From Salinimicrobium sp. TH3 (GTDB lineage Bacteria; Bacteroidota; Bacteroidia; Flavobacteriales; Flavobacteriaceae), in the NCBI RefSeq assembly GCF_026676115.1, contig NZ_JAPONB010000001.1, forward strand, positions 186,001 to 250,000: a DNA stretch of 64,000 nucleotides. Reading direction: 5' to 3'. Positions 7,630 to 16,950 of this stretch are shown one piece after another. A program made the position numbers and the translations under genes. The notes beneath the pieces are model-generated. The model did no database searches, was not told where the DNA came from, and worked only from the letters and a program-made list of their open reading frames with translations. Within the stretch, counting starts at the first letter, position 1. Each line of letters starts with the position of its first letter.

Positions 7630-9996
7630 TTATATCTCGAACAATAAAGTCACTCCCAAAGTAGCAGGATTTCCAAGGTGAACTGCACCAAAGTTATAGC
7701 CGTAGCTAATGTATTCTTTATCAAAAATATTACGGCCCCATAGCATGAGCTTAATATCCCGGTAGGAGACGCCAATATTTCCATTGTACAGGCTGTACGG
7801 CTCCTGCCTTAGATTATTTGCGAGATCGAAATATTGTTCCCCCAGGTATTTCCATTCTGCACGGGCCGTGAATTCCCATTTTTCATTCAGTCCCAGGTTT
7901 GACCGGTACTGCAGGGCCAGCATTGAAGTGATGCCGGGAGTATAGATCTGCTTATTTTCTTTCAAATTGACTTCTTCCCCGTTTTGCGCAATAAGCAGCG
8001 ATTCGTATTGGGCATCAGTAAGGCCAAGATCATAGCTGAGTTCAAGGCCTGGGATTACTAAAGCCCGAAGCTCTAATTCCAACCCTTTACTGCTTAATTT
8101 TCCAGTGTTTCGGGTGATGATAACTCCATCGGGCATGACTAAGGTCGGTACCTGTACATCGGTCACTTCCGTATAAAAAACAGTGGCATTTACCAGCAGC
8201 TTATTCTCCAAAAAGGAGTTCTTAGTACCTATTTCGTAATTATCACTGAACTCCGGTTGGTACTCGTACAGAGGTGGTTGTGAAGGATCTGCACTTAAAG
8301 GAGTGAGCCCTCCTGCCCTGAAACCCCGGCTGTAGGTCAGGAAGACAAGGTTTTCTTCTGAAAGATCATAGGTGATTCCCGCCTTAGGCGAGAAGGCATT
8401 GAAACTTGCGGTGGCGGTAGTGTCCGGCTGATATTCAAAGAGCGGTTGCGTATCAGAATCCAACTGGTACTCTCCCAGCACAGACTGCTTTTTATATTCG
8501 TGGTCATACCGAAGACCTGCTATCAAGCCGAGTTTCTTCATCACCTGATAATTGAACTGTCCAAAAAAGGCAATTCCTTTACCTGTTGCTTCGCTGGTGT
8601 TTATGAGGGAATAATTGATTTCTTCTGATCCCAATAAAGGAGCATCCTCACCAAAATGAGTGGCTTGTTTTACCGGACTTTCCTGGTAGAACATGTAAGT
8701 TCCTGCAGTCCATTCAAGATCTCTTCCCGGTCCACGGGGAGAAGAGAGCCGGAATTCCTGAGTCACAACTTCCACCGTATTCCAGTTCTTTCCATAGTCA
8801 TTGATGATGGAAATCGCATCAAGAGGGGAGAAGTCTGCATCAATAGGATTTTGGTAGTATCTGTAATTCTGCTGGTAGGCAGTCTGTGAACTAAAGTTGA
8901 GGTTTTCCCCTTTATAATCAATGACCAGAGAAGTGTTGAAAGTATTGTCCTTCATTGTTGAAAGTTGGTTCTGGTTAAGGGTGAAAGGGTTTTCAAGTGC
9001 AGCTTCATTCCCCATGTTCAGAGGAAAAGCTCCTTCATTTTCGGCTGTAAAATGTTTAAGGTTTAAGGTGGCATTCCAGGTAGAACTGAAAAGGTACTTC
9101 AGGTAGTAATTTCCTGAAAAATTGTACTGATCATCATAACTGGAATTCGTGAACCGGTTGGTGTAAAATCCATCCCTTTCTTCATATAATCCGGCTGCCC
9201 CGAAGTATAAATTCTGGGTTACCGGTGTTCTTATGCCTGCCATATAGCGCTGTTGGTTAAAATTGCCTAAAGTAGCTTCTCCAAATATTTTGGTTTCCTT
9301 TTGGGGCTCCCGGGTTATAATGTTGATCACACCACCCATGGCATTTCTTCCGTAAAGAGTTCCCTGTGGTCCTCGTAACACTTCTATTCTTTCTATATCA
9401 AAAAGCTGGGTGATATAGGTGTCGAGGTTATATTGGTTTACACCGTCTATGTAAGTTGCAATTGCAGGATCGTAGGAGGTAGTGACAATTCCCCTTATAG
9501 AGGTCACGGTTCTTCTGTCTCCGGGATCGGCGGCATAGAGGTTGGGAGAAATTGCAGTAAGATCATTAACGTTCCGGATCTGGCTTTGTTTGATATTTTC
9601 CTTTGAGAGGCTGGTTATACTTAGAGGTATTTCCTGAATAAGTTCTTCTCTTTTTTGGGCGGTGACAACTACTTCTTTTAAGCGCTCACCTTCCGATGAA
9701 AGAGTGATCTCCAGTTCAACAACTTCCGCATTTATATTGACGATTCGAGTGGTTTCTGAATATCCGGCTTTGCTAATGTACAGGATGTATGAACCATAGG
9801 GCACTCCTTGAAAGGAAAAATCCCCTTCTGGGGAGGTTTTTGTCTGGAAGGAGGAATTCAGCAGGTTGACCCGGACATTTTGAAGCGGTTGTGCAGAATC
9901 TGAAAGTACTTTCCCCACTAGACGTCCTTTCTCCTGGGCGCCTGAAGTCATGGAAATAAGAGAAAAGAAAAGGCTTATGAGTAGATAATGTTTCAT
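7630..9996 (-). CDS. TonB-dependent outer-membrane receptor
   Basis: 788 residues. Signal peptide 1-20 (ending SGAQ), then a CarboxypepD_reg-like domain (about 22-105), the TonB-box region with KEVVVTAQKREE, a plug domain (about 120-230, with IERIEVLRGPQGTLYGRNA and GGVINIITREP) and a 22-strand barrel ending in LGVTLLFEI. The plug resembles iron-siderophore receptors, so ferric-chelate uptake is plausible, but no siderophore genes or regulator lie nearby to fix the ligand. The start overlaps the stop of the upstream TMEM220 gene by four bases, so the two are translationally coupled. Confidence 0.9.
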   Translation of the reverse strand: MKHYLLISLFFSLISMTSGAQEKGRLVGKVLSDSAQPLQNVRVNLLNSSFQTKTSPEGDFSFQGVPYGSYILYISKAGYSETTRIVNINAEVVELEITLSSEGERLKEVVVTAQKREELIQEIPLSITSLSKENIKQSQIRNVNDLTAISPNLYAADPGDRRTVTSIRGIVTTSYDPAIATYIDGVNQYNLDTYITQLFDIERIEVLRGPQGTLYGRNAMGGVINIITREPQKETKIFGEATLGNFNQQRYMAGIRTPVTQNLYFGAAGLYEERDGFYTNRFTNSSYDDQYNFSGNYYLKYLFSSTWNATLNLKHFTAENEGAFPLNMGNEAALENPFTLNQNQLSTMKDNTFNTSLVIDYKGENLNFSSQTAYQQNYRYYQNPIDADFSPLDAISIINDYGKNWNTVEVVTQEFRLSSPRGPGRDLEWTAGTYMFYQESPVKQATHFGEDAPLLGSEEINYSLINTSEATGKGIAFFGQFNYQVMKKLGLIAGLRYDHEYKKQSVLGEYQLDSDTQPLFEYQPDTTATASFNAFSPKAGITYDLSEENLVFLTYSRGFRAGGLTPLSADPSQPPLYEYQPEFSDNYEIGTKNSFLENKLLVNATVFYTEVTDVQVPTLVMPDGVIITRNTGKLSSKGLELELRALVIPGLELSYDLGLTDAQYESLLIAQNGEEVNLKENKQIYTPGITSMLALQYRSNLGLNEKWEFTARAEWKYLGEQYFDLANNLRQEPYSLYNGNIGVSYRDIKLMLWGRNIFDKEYISYGYNFGAVHLGNPATLGVTLLFEI

Positions 9997-10388
9997 TGAG
10001 TAACTTTTAACTTCTGCTTATTTATGTTTTTTCTAAAGATCAGGTTTATAAAAAGGGCGAAACTAAGGATGAGTAACCCGAAAAATTCCCGGGTGTACTC
10101 GACCCAAGGTTTTTCATCGGACATTGATCCGGTAATATTTTCGGCAGCATGCTCGGTTAACCAGGAGAGAACTCCCTTAGGCACGAAAAAAAGGTACAAC
10201 GCATAAGCGAGGAAGATCAGGATCCCTGCATAGTGAAGAATTTTATTGTCTTTTCCTAATATCGCAAGCAGGCAAACAAGGGCTCCATAACCGTAGATAA
10301 CCATCCACAGGAGAGGGTCCGGATCATTATATTGTACAATGGCAGAGAATAAGAAGATAATTGCAAAAAGAGCATTAAATATTCTCAC
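9993..10388 (-). CDS. TMEM220-family membrane protein
   Basis: 131 residues with four predicted transmembrane segments. The N-terminus has the family signature: an initial helix followed by QYNDPDPLLWMVIYGYGA at about 19-36. The gene begins with GTG at 10388. A C-terminal helix ends with basic residues (FRKNINKQKLK). The biochemical role of TMEM220 is unknown. It overlaps the downstream TonB receptor by four bases, which suggests a function in the same uptake process or in its regulation; this is inference. Confidence 0.82.
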   Translation of the reverse strand: MRIFNALFAIIFLFSAIVQYNDPDPLLWMVIYGYGALVCLLAILGKDNKILHYAGILIFLAYALYLFFVPKGVLSWLTEHAAENITGSMSDEKPWVEYTREFFGLLILSFALFINLIFRKNINKQKLKVTQ

Positions 10389-10750
10389 AAATTCTGTTTT
10401 TAGAATTTAATTTCCCTTAACAGGGAAACTTTTCTTTGCCTTGTTCCCCGTTTCCACGTTTTTCTTCAGCAACTGCACAGGAATAAAGAGAAACAGGAAA
10501 AATCTTTTCATCTTTTTGATATAATAGATTATAACAAGACCTCCTATTTGTCTCTTAAAGTTAAGAAAGCGGAATAGCAGGAGCAGCCATTTAACGACAG
10601 TTTAACCTTTAAAAAGAGAAAAAATTAAAGAGACAGATCTTTAAAGATTAATTCCAGAAGAATCTTTTCTCATAGGACAACTTTTATGGCTTACCGCAAA
10701 TATGGGTATTTTAAAGTAAACCCAATACCTCCCGAAAGGTTCAATAGTAT
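10389..10750. other. Intergenic region, no supported gene
   Basis: 362 bases between the TMEM220 gene and the lipoprotein gene. A 34-codon leftward frame (10511-10407, MKRFFLFLFIPVQLLKKN...) has a signal-like start but no further support. The stretch 10560-10700 is AT-rich and without clear hairpins. It may hold the promoter of the TMEM220-TonB unit, although I see no exact TAnnTTTG box. Confidence 0.5.
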
Positions 10751-11314
10751 TTACCTGAAAAGTGGCACAGTCCCTGTGCTGTCTGGTTCCATGGAATCTT
10801 CGAACTCCTTGTCGAGTTCGGTCTCAAAATTCTCGGGAGTCTTAAGGAAGAGCTCGTTCAGCTGAAGTTTGAAGTTATCAAATTCTACTACCAGGTCTTC
10901 GGCAACATCAAGGATCTCATCGGGATTTTTCTGTTTTTTGTTGGAAAGCTGGTGCAACACCTGCGCCTTGGTATAAAGTACGTTGGTGCGTGCCTCCACG
11001 GCTGTACTGCGCAGCGTATCGGGAATTGTGGTGTTTAGGTTTTCCATGATCTGTACCAGATTATTGGAGGCATCCATAATATCCATCCCGGTACTGTTCT
11101 CCAGGTTTTGAATTTCATTTTGAGCAGTTGCATATGCCAGCCAATTTCCTGCGACCTGTCTTGCCTCGGGCAACAGGTTTACGGTTCGGGCACTGTTAAG
11201 CTCTAACCGGTCGGAAAATTTTCTTTCAGACTGCACTTCAGAAACCTTTGCCTCCTGCTTTTCGGCACAGGACAAAAGGGCGATCAACGTAAATAGCAAA
11301 AGAAATTTCCTCAT
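10751..11314 (-). CDS. Putative lipoprotein, helical
   Basis: 187 residues beginning with a lipoprotein signal (MRKFLLLFTLIALLSCAEKQ); Cys16 would be the lipidated residue. The mature part is mostly helical, rich in Leu, Asn and acidic residues, with a C-terminal acidic stretch (ETELDKEFEDSMEPD). I do not recognise a domain. It is transcribed alone, divergent from the threonine dehydrogenase gene. A TATCTTTA box, one mismatch from the -7 consensus, lies just upstream of its start. Localization to the periplasmic face of a membrane is the only supported inference. Confidence 0.75.
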   Translation of the reverse strand: MRKFLLLFTLIALLSCAEKQEAKVSEVQSERKFSDRLELNSARTVNLLPEARQVAGNWLAYATAQNEIQNLENSTGMDIMDASNNLVQIMENLNTTIPDTLRSTAVEARTNVLYTKAQVLHQLSNKKQKNPDEILDVAEDLVVEFDNFKLQLNELFLKTPENFETELDKEFEDSMEPDSTGTVPLFR

Positions 11315-11413
11315 TTTTTAAAGATACATTTTAAAAGCAATTGTTAAGGTGGCTTTTGTACACTATGAAATATGTTTTAAGACTGCAAAATTCTTCATCT
11401 TTCCTGAATTCAA

Positions 11414-11421
11414 TATCTTTG
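11414..11421 (+). promoter_or_regulatory. -7 box (TATCTTTG) of the threonine dehydrogenase gene
   Basis: An exact TAnnTTTG element lies 23 bases before ATG 11445. A weaker TTC lies 20 bases upstream of it in place of the TTG -33 element. Its location inside the longer open frame (which begins at 11349) argues that 11445 is the real start codon. Confidence 0.6.
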
Positions 11422-11444
11422 CTTTCTTAGCAAACAAAAAATTT

Positions 11445-12398
11445 ATGGCTTCAAAGATATTGATAATTGGTGCATGCGGACAAATAGGAACCGAACTTAC
11501 TATGGCCCTTCGGGCAAAACGTGGGAATGAGAACGTCATCGCCTGCGACATTCGTGAAGGAAACGAAGAACTGATGGCTTCCGGCCCTTTTGAAATTGCC
11601 GATGCTACCAATTACCACCAGATCGAGGACCTGGTAATACAGTATGAGATCGATGAGGTATATCTTATGGCAGCTATGCTTAGTGCAACAGCCGAGAAGT
11701 TTCCAATGAAGGGCTGGGCTTTAAATATGGATTCCCTGTTCCACGTTCTTAACCTTGCAAAAGAGGGAAAAGTGAGCAAAGTTTTCTGGCCATCCAGTAT
11801 TGCCGTTTTTGGACCCACCACTCCTAAGCATGACACGCCGCAAACTACTATTATGGAACCTTCAACCGTGTATGGTATAAGCAAGCAGGCCGGAGAGCGC
11901 TGGTGTGAATATTACCACAAGAAATACGGGGTGGATGTGCGGAGTATTCGATATCCTGGACTAATAAGCTATAAGACACTCCCGGGCGGTGGTACAACAG
12001 ATTATGCAGTGGAGATCTATCATGAGGCTTTGAAAAATGGCAAATACACCTCATTTCTTAAAGAGGATACAGAACTTCCTATGATGTTCATGGATGATGC
12101 CATTAGAGCTACCATATCCCTTATGGATGCTCCTTCAGAAAAAGTGAAAATCCGTTCCTCCTATAATCTTTCAGCATTAAATTTTACTCCAAAGACTCTT
12201 GCAAATGCTATTCAAAAGCACATACCCGAATTTGAGATCTCATATGATCCGGATTTCCGGCAGGCTATAGCCGATTCCTGGCCGTCAAGTATTGATGACT
12301 CCAAGGCCCGGGAAGACTGGGGCTGGAAACATGAGTTTGACCTGGAGAAAATGACTTCAGAAATGCTTGAAGGCATCAAGGAAGTACATCATGTATAA
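11445..12398 (+). CDS. tdh: L-threonine 3-dehydrogenase, SDR type
   Basis: 317 residues from ATG 11445. The Rossmann motif GACGQIG is at residues 9-15, followed by an acidic residue (D35) for NAD. The catalytic set of extended SDR enzymes is present: PSSIAVFG near 116-123 and Y143-x3-K147 in YGISKQ. The sequence closely matches the epimerase-like threonine dehydrogenases first described from flavobacteria, which oxidise L-threonine to 2-amino-3-ketobutyrate with NAD+. A longer frame begins at 11349, but its first 32 codons contain the promoter -7 box and do not fit the family. The gene ends in a strong terminator. Confidence 0.9.
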   Translation: MASKILIIGACGQIGTELTMALRAKRGNENVIACDIREGNEELMASGPFEIADATNYHQIEDLVIQYEIDEVYLMAAMLSATAEKFPMKGWALNMDSLFHVLNLAKEGKVSKVFWPSSIAVFGPTTPKHDTPQTTIMEPSTVYGISKQAGERWCEYYHKKYGVDVRSIRYPGLISYKTLPGGGTTDYAVEIYHEALKNGKYTSFLKEDTELPMMFMDDAIRATISLMDAPSEKVKIRSSYNLSALNFTPKTLANAIQKHIPEFEISYDPDFRQAIADSWPSSIDDSKAREDWGWKHEFDLEKMTSEMLEGIKEVHHV

Positions 12399-12406
12399 AA
12401 CAAAAA

Positions 12407-12436
12407 AAAAGTCCTGCACACCGTGCAGGACTTTTT
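12407..12436. terminator. Bidirectional terminator between tdh and the cold-shock gene
   Basis: GTCCTGCAC and GTGCAGGAC form a perfect 9-bp stem with an ACC loop, flanked by an A-run on the left and a T-run on the right, so it works on both strands for the convergent genes. Confidence 0.9.
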
Positions 12437-12458
12437 GATTGAGTAAAAACTAATATGA

Positions 12459-12653
12459 TTAGTTGATCACACGCACTCTTGTTGCGGTCAATCCTTTTCT
12501 TCCTTCTTCTTCCTCGTACTCAACTTTGTCTCCTTCGTTAAGAGTTTCTCCATTAAGTCCGGTAACGTGAACAAAGATGTCTCTTCCTGTGTCGTCGTTC
12601 GTAATGAATCCGTAACCTTTTGATTCATTGAAAAATTTAACTGTACCTTCCAT
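12459..12653 (-). CDS. Cold-shock domain protein
   Basis: 64 residues, the usual size of a single CSD protein. RNP1 is KGYGFI at about 12-17 and RNP2 is DIFVHVTGL at about 25-33, the motifs that bind single-stranded nucleic acid. The expected role is RNA chaperoning, either during cold adaptation or constitutively. The start at ATG 12653 is preceded by an A/T-rich leader of about 25 bases and a perfect -7 box. It is a single-gene unit ending at the shared hairpin. Confidence 0.95.
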   Translation of the reverse strand: MEGTVKFFNESKGYGFITNDDTGRDIFVHVTGLNGETLNEGDKVEYEEEEGRKGLTATRVRVIN

Positions 12654-12682
12654 TTTAAAAAAAAATAATAATTAATAAAGTA

Positions 12683-12690
12683 CAAACATA
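12683..12690 (-). promoter_or_regulatory. -7 box of the cold-shock gene
   Basis: On the minus strand the sequence reads TATGTTTG, an exact TAnnTTTG match, 29 bases before the start codon. No TTG occurs at the expected distance upstream, so only half of the promoter is supported. Confidence 0.5.
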
Positions 12691-12756
12691 ATCTAATAAT
12701 TGAAACAGGGGGTAATCAATTTGTTATTTATTTCTAAAAATTTTAAAATGTGGCAG

Positions 12757-13008
12757 TTACCTCTCTTTTCTGTCCTTCATTTTTTTTAAATTTTCATCGG
12801 AAAGAGTGTAGTCTTTTAATTTTTTTCCCCTCCAGCGGAGTACCAAAAACATGGGCAAAAGGATAAATACACTTGCAAGTACTGTGAGGCCAATGATCCT
12901 GTCTCCTAAAGCCTGATCGTTCTCCACTTGCATTATATAAAATCCTACAAGGAAGGATATTCCAATTAAAACGGCTGCAATCTGGGTAAGTATTCCTAAA
13001 GTTTTCAT
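12757..13008 (-). CDS. Small two-TM membrane protein following the CLC gene
   Basis: 83 residues with two transmembrane helices (about 5-27 and 38-60) and a short basic C-terminal tail (KKMKDRKER). Its ATG overlaps the stop of the CLC gene by four bases (ATGA), which implies translational coupling. No family is recognised. The coupling suggests a function with the transporter, for instance as a small accessory subunit, but nothing in the sequence proves this. Confidence 0.75.
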   Translation of the reverse strand: MKTLGILTQIAAVLIGISFLVGFYIMQVENDQALGDRIIGLTVLASVFILLPMFLVLRWRGKKLKDYTLSDENLKKMKDRKER

Positions 13009-14798
13009 ACAGTTACTTCTATTAATTTCTTCCTGTAAGCAGTAAGAAGTTTTGATTTGGACACAAATCCAAGATACTTATTCTTTCTAACTACAGGAAG
13101 GTTCCAGGCATCACTTTCCTGAAATTTTTTCATTATTGTTTTTGGGCTGTCTTTTTCCTCATCAATAGTATCGGGAGCTGTTTGCATGAGCTCCTCTATT
13201 TTTACACTGTCATAAAGCTTTTTATCAAACATGATTGGCCTTATGTCGTCCAGAAGAAGAATTCCCATAAAGTTATTATCATCATCTACTACAGGAAAAA
13301 TATTCCGGGAAGATTTTACAACTCCCTCCTTTACAATTTCTCCAAGTGTCATTCCCGATTTTAAAGAAACAAAATTTCTTTCAATGACCTGATGAATATT
13401 CATAAGCGTAAGAACAGCCTGATCCTTATTATGAGTGATCAATTCTCCACGCAAAGCCAACTCCATTGTATAGACCGAATGTGGGAGGAATCTGGTTGTG
13501 ATTATAAAAGAAATGGCTGCAGTGATCATAAGTGGTACAAAGAGCTCGTATCCATGAGTAAGTTCTGCGATAAGAAATATTGCGGTTAGAGGGGCCTGTA
13601 ATACCCCGGCCATCAAACCTGCCATTCCAACCAGGGTAAAATTACTTACCGAGAGTGGGGTCTTCAGGAAATTCAGGTGGTTTAAAAACAAGGCAAAACC
13701 GTGTCCCATTGTGCTTCCCATGAACAGCACGGGAGCAAATATTCCTCCGATTCCTCCGGCATTAAACGTTAGGGAGGTGGCGGCAATCTTAAAGATGACA
13801 AGTCCCGCCAAAAGAACAATTATCACCCAAAAATTATCAAGATATTCGTTGAATAAGCTACTTCCCAAAGCCTCAAGATAATCCTCCTGGAGCAAATTGT
13901 TTATTACGTTATAGCCTTCTCCATAGAGAGGAGGAATAAAAAAAAGGAGAACTCCCAGTGCCGATCCTCCAATAAGTAAGCGGTGAAATGAAGAATCTAT
14001 TCTTTTGAATAATTTATTGATCCAGAAATAGGTTTTGGTGAAGTAAATAGAACAAAGCCCTGCTAAAACACCTAAAAGAATATAATAAGGAACATCGGCA
14101 ATCTCGAAACTGTCTTTAAGACTGAAAGGCAGAATAATATCTGAACCAAAGAAAAAATAGGAGGTAAGGATAGCTGAAACCGACGCCAACAGCAAGGGTA
14201 ACAACGAGGCCAGGGTGAGGTCAAGACTGAAAACTTCAATTGCAAAAATAATAGCTGCAATAGGAGCTTTAAAAATACTTGACATGGCTCCGGCCGCCGC
14301 ACAACCTATTAATAAGGTTCGCGTTGCCTGATTCATATTGAAAACCCGCGAAATATTAGATCCCAGGGAGGCGCCTGTTGCCACCGTAGGGCCTTCCAGT
14401 CCCACAGATCCACCAAAACCTACAGTTATAGGTGCGGTGATCAATGAAGCGTACATTTGTACAGGCCTCATTAGACCCTTTTTTTTGGAGATTGCATAAA
14501 GGGTGGATGGTATACCGTGTCCAATGGGATGTCTAATCCCATATCTCACAATAAGAATTGTAATGGCAAGGCCTACAATGGGGAATATGAAGTAGAATGC
14601 ATGGTGATAATTCACAATTAATTCCCCCTCAAGCAAACGCTGTATAAAATGTGTTAAGTTCTTAATTAACACAGCCGCAAGACCCGAGGTAAAACCTATG
14701 AGCGCCGCCAGTATCATCACAAACTGCTGCAAAGAAAGATTTTTGGTTCTCCAGATCAAAAATCTTTTGAATAAGGGATTCCTGCTTTTTGCGTTCAT
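13005..14798 (-). CDS. CLC-family chloride channel/transporter with two CBS domains
   Basis: 597 residues from ATG 14798; a GTG at 14819 would add seven. The CLC signatures are recognisable: GHGIP, GLEGP carrying the external gating Glu, and GGIGGIFAP, plus the Tyr in HSVYTMEL. About residues 455-597 form two CBS domains, which often sense adenine nucleotides. Two ligand positions are unusual. The central Ser of GSGIP is His. The residue after the Glu in FAIEV, where E. coli ClC-ec1 has the internal proton Glu203, is Val, as in CLC channels. Function as an anion channel or an atypical exchanger is therefore open. A coupled small membrane protein follows. Confidence 0.9.
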   Translation of the reverse strand: MNAKSRNPLFKRFLIWRTKNLSLQQFVMILAALIGFTSGLAAVLIKNLTHFIQRLLEGELIVNYHHAFYFIFPIVGLAITILIVRYGIRHPIGHGIPSTLYAISKKKGLMRPVQMYASLITAPITVGFGGSVGLEGPTVATGASLGSNISRVFNMNQATRTLLIGCAAAGAMSSIFKAPIAAIIFAIEVFSLDLTLASLLPLLLASVSAILTSYFFFGSDIILPFSLKDSFEIADVPYYILLGVLAGLCSIYFTKTYFWINKLFKRIDSSFHRLLIGGSALGVLLFFIPPLYGEGYNVINNLLQEDYLEALGSSLFNEYLDNFWVIIVLLAGLVIFKIAATSLTFNAGGIGGIFAPVLFMGSTMGHGFALFLNHLNFLKTPLSVSNFTLVGMAGLMAGVLQAPLTAIFLIAELTHGYELFVPLMITAAISFIITTRFLPHSVYTMELALRGELITHNKDQAVLTLMNIHQVIERNFVSLKSGMTLGEIVKEGVVKSSRNIFPVVDDDNNFMGILLLDDIRPIMFDKKLYDSVKIEELMQTAPDTIDEEKDSPKTIMKKFQESDAWNLPVVRKNKYLGFVSKSKLLTAYRKKLIEVTV

Positions 14799-14856
14799 AT
14801 TAAAAATGCCGAAAATCACCTGCTAGTACAGGAAGTATTTTCAGGTATATTAAAGG

Positions 14857-16605
14857 TTAATTTGTAACCTTCAAATTTAACTCTTTAAGCTGTTCCTCAT
14901 TAATTCGTGCGGGAGCATCGATCATTACATCTCTTCCGGAATTATTTTTTGGGAATGCGATGTAGTCTCTAATGGTTTCTTGTCCGCCGAGGATAGCTAC
15001 AAGCCTGTCAAATCCAAAAGCTATTCCTCCATGCGGAGGGGCTCCATATTGAAAAGCATCCATTAAGAACCCGAACTGGGCCTTAGCTTCTTCGGGAGTG
15101 AATCCCAAATGGTCGAACATCATTGCCTGCGTATTCTTGTCGTGTATCCTTATTGATCCTCCTCCAATTTCGTTTCCATTCAACACCAGGTCATAAGCGT
15201 TGGCGCGAACATTACCAGGGTCTGTGTCCAAAAGTTTAATATCTTCTGGCTTTGGAGAGGTGAAGGGGTGGTGCATTGCATGATAACGGCCGGTCTCTTC
15301 ATCCCACTCTAAAAGGGGAAAATCTACTACCCATAGTGGCGCAAATTCATCAGCTTTTCGAAGGCCCAGTTCATTACCAAGGTGCATGCGCAAAGCACTT
15401 AACTGAGTTCTGGATTTATTGGCATCACCTGCCATTACCAGGATAAGGTCCCCAACTTTGGCGCCTGTTCTTTCAGCCCAGGATTTAAGATCTTCTTCAG
15501 AATAGAATTTATCTACCGAAGATTTTAGGGTTCCGTCCTCATTGTACTTTGCCCAAACGAGTCCGTTCGCCCCAACTTGAGGGCGTTTTACCCAGTCAAT
15601 AAGTTTATCTATTTCTTTTCTTGTAAAAGATGCAGCCCCGGGAACAGCAATTCCCACTACCAGTTCCTGCTGATCGAATACATTGAAACCTTTATTTTTG
15701 GCCAAATCATTCAATTCCCCGAACTCCATTCCAAAGCGGATGTCCGGCTTATCATTTCCGTATTTCTTCATGGCCTCATCATAGGTCATACGAGGAAATT
15801 CGGTTACATCTACGCCTTTTACGGCCTTGATGAGGTGACGTGTGAAATCTTCAAAAGTATTGAGGATATCTTCCTGTTCCACAAATGCCATTTCACAGTC
15901 GATTTGGGTGAATTCCGGCTGCCGGTCGGCGCGCAGGTCTTCATCCCTAAAACATTTTACGATCTGGAAATACTTATCCATTCCGCCAACCATAAGCAGC
16001 TGCTTAAAGGTTTGAGGGGATTGAGGTAAGGCATAAAATTGTCCTTCGTTCATTCGGCTGGGTACCACGAAATCACGTGCACCTTCGGGTGTGGATTTGA
16101 TCAGGACAGGAGTTTCCACCTCTATAAATCCTTTTTCTGAAAGGAATTTGCGTACCTCCATAGCCACTTTACTGCGGAAGATCAATTTGTTCTTCACAGG
16201 ATTGCGGCGAATATCAAGGTAACGGTATTTCATGCGCAGATCTTCGCCACCATCGGTTTCATCTTCTATTGTAAAAGGCGGAAGTTGTGCTGAGTTAAGA
16301 ATCTTTAATTCTGAAACCAGGATCTCCACATCCCCGGTTGGCATGTTTGGATTTTTTGAAACCCGCTCGATCACTTCTCCCGAAACCTGAATAACAAATT
16401 CCCGGCCAAGCTGGGAAGCCATTTTGATCATTTCCTTGGGAGTACGCTCTTCGTCAAAGATAAGCTGCGTAAGTCCATAGCGGTCGCGAAGATCAACCCA
16501 TACCATGAAGCCTTTGTCCCTTATCTTTTGCACCCATCCGGAAAGTGTAACTTCTTTTCCTTTGTCTTCTAATCTTAATTCCCCGCAGGTATGGCTTCTG
16601 TACAT
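14857..16605 (-). CDS. aspS: Aspartyl-tRNA synthetase
   Basis: 582 residues, the standard bacterial length. It has an N-terminal OB-fold anticodon domain (about 1-105), class II motif 2 ([14 protein letters not shown] near 220), a bacterial GAD insertion (about 290-420) and motif 3 ([11 protein letters not shown] near 540). The bacterial AspRS architecture is complete. It charges tRNA-Asp in the cytoplasm; whether it is discriminating cannot be decided from the motifs I can see, although a dedicated asnS in this window makes the discriminating form likely. A -7 box lies 23 bases upstream. Confidence 0.97.
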   Translation of the reverse strand: MYRSHTCGELRLEDKGKEVTLSGWVQKIRDKGFMVWVDLRDRYGLTQLIFDEERTPKEMIKMASQLGREFVIQVSGEVIERVSKNPNMPTGDVEILVSELKILNSAQLPPFTIEDETDGGEDLRMKYRYLDIRRNPVKNKLIFRSKVAMEVRKFLSEKGFIEVETPVLIKSTPEGARDFVVPSRMNEGQFYALPQSPQTFKQLLMVGGMDKYFQIVKCFRDEDLRADRQPEFTQIDCEMAFVEQEDILNTFEDFTRHLIKAVKGVDVTEFPRMTYDEAMKKYGNDKPDIRFGMEFGELNDLAKNKGFNVFDQQELVVGIAVPGAASFTRKEIDKLIDWVKRPQVGANGLVWAKYNEDGTLKSSVDKFYSEEDLKSWAERTGAKVGDLILVMAGDANKSRTQLSALRMHLGNELGLRKADEFAPLWVVDFPLLEWDEETGRYHAMHHPFTSPKPEDIKLLDTDPGNVRANAYDLVLNGNEIGGGSIRIHDKNTQAMMFDHLGFTPEEAKAQFGFLMDAFQYGAPPHGGIAFGFDRLVAILGGQETIRDYIAFPKNNSGRDVMIDAPARINEEQLKELNLKVTN

Positions 16606-16627
16606 AAATTGATCTTTTTTGAAGGGG

Positions 16628-16635
16628 CAAAAATA
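16628..16635 (-). promoter_or_regulatory. -7 box of aspS
   Basis: The minus strand reads TATTTTTG, an exact TAnnTTTG match, 23 bases before the aspS start. No matching TTG is found at 19-23 bases upstream. Confidence 0.45.
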
Positions 16636-16813
16636 AGAAGAACTGACGGGATAGAAGAGAGATTGAAAAAAGTTAATCTATAAAAATGAATTTCATGTGA
16701 GAACAGATGTCAAAAATGACATTTTTGGGAGGTATTTGACAAAACATTTTTGCGACGAATACACGAATGATTTCCGGGAGAGCTGGCGCCGATTTGCAAT
16801 CCGTGACGTATGA

Positions 16814-16950
16814 ACCAATATATTTTCCCTACGGGAAATTTGATGCACGGGTGATTCTTGTGCTACTACTACCTATATGTTGTCCCTACGGGACAATGTA
16901 TGAGGGTGATAATTTTTGTCTACCGATATTTTGTCCCTACGGGACAGGAG
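16814..16950. repeat. Three-unit array of CCCTACGGGA palindromes
   Basis: Units begin at 16814, 16871 and 16922 (spacing 57 and 51 bases), each as ACC-N-ATAT followed by a palindrome: TTTCCC-TAC-GGGAAA (16824-16838), TTGTCCC-TAC-GGGACAA (16880-16896) and TGTCCC-TAC-GGGACA (16932-16946). The arms co-vary (TTTCCC with GGGAAA, TGTCCC with GGGACA), which suggests that the hairpin is what is conserved. It resembles REP elements mobilised by RAYT-type transposases; no such transposase is in the window. Confidence 0.7.

Noticed and set aside
11349-11444. N-terminal extension of the threonine dehydrogenase
   Set aside because: The promoter -7 box lies within it and the extension does not resemble the family; the gene starts at 11445.
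16814-16950. CRISPR array
   Set aside because: Only three diverged units, palindromic in themselves, with no cas genes; REP-like elements fit better.
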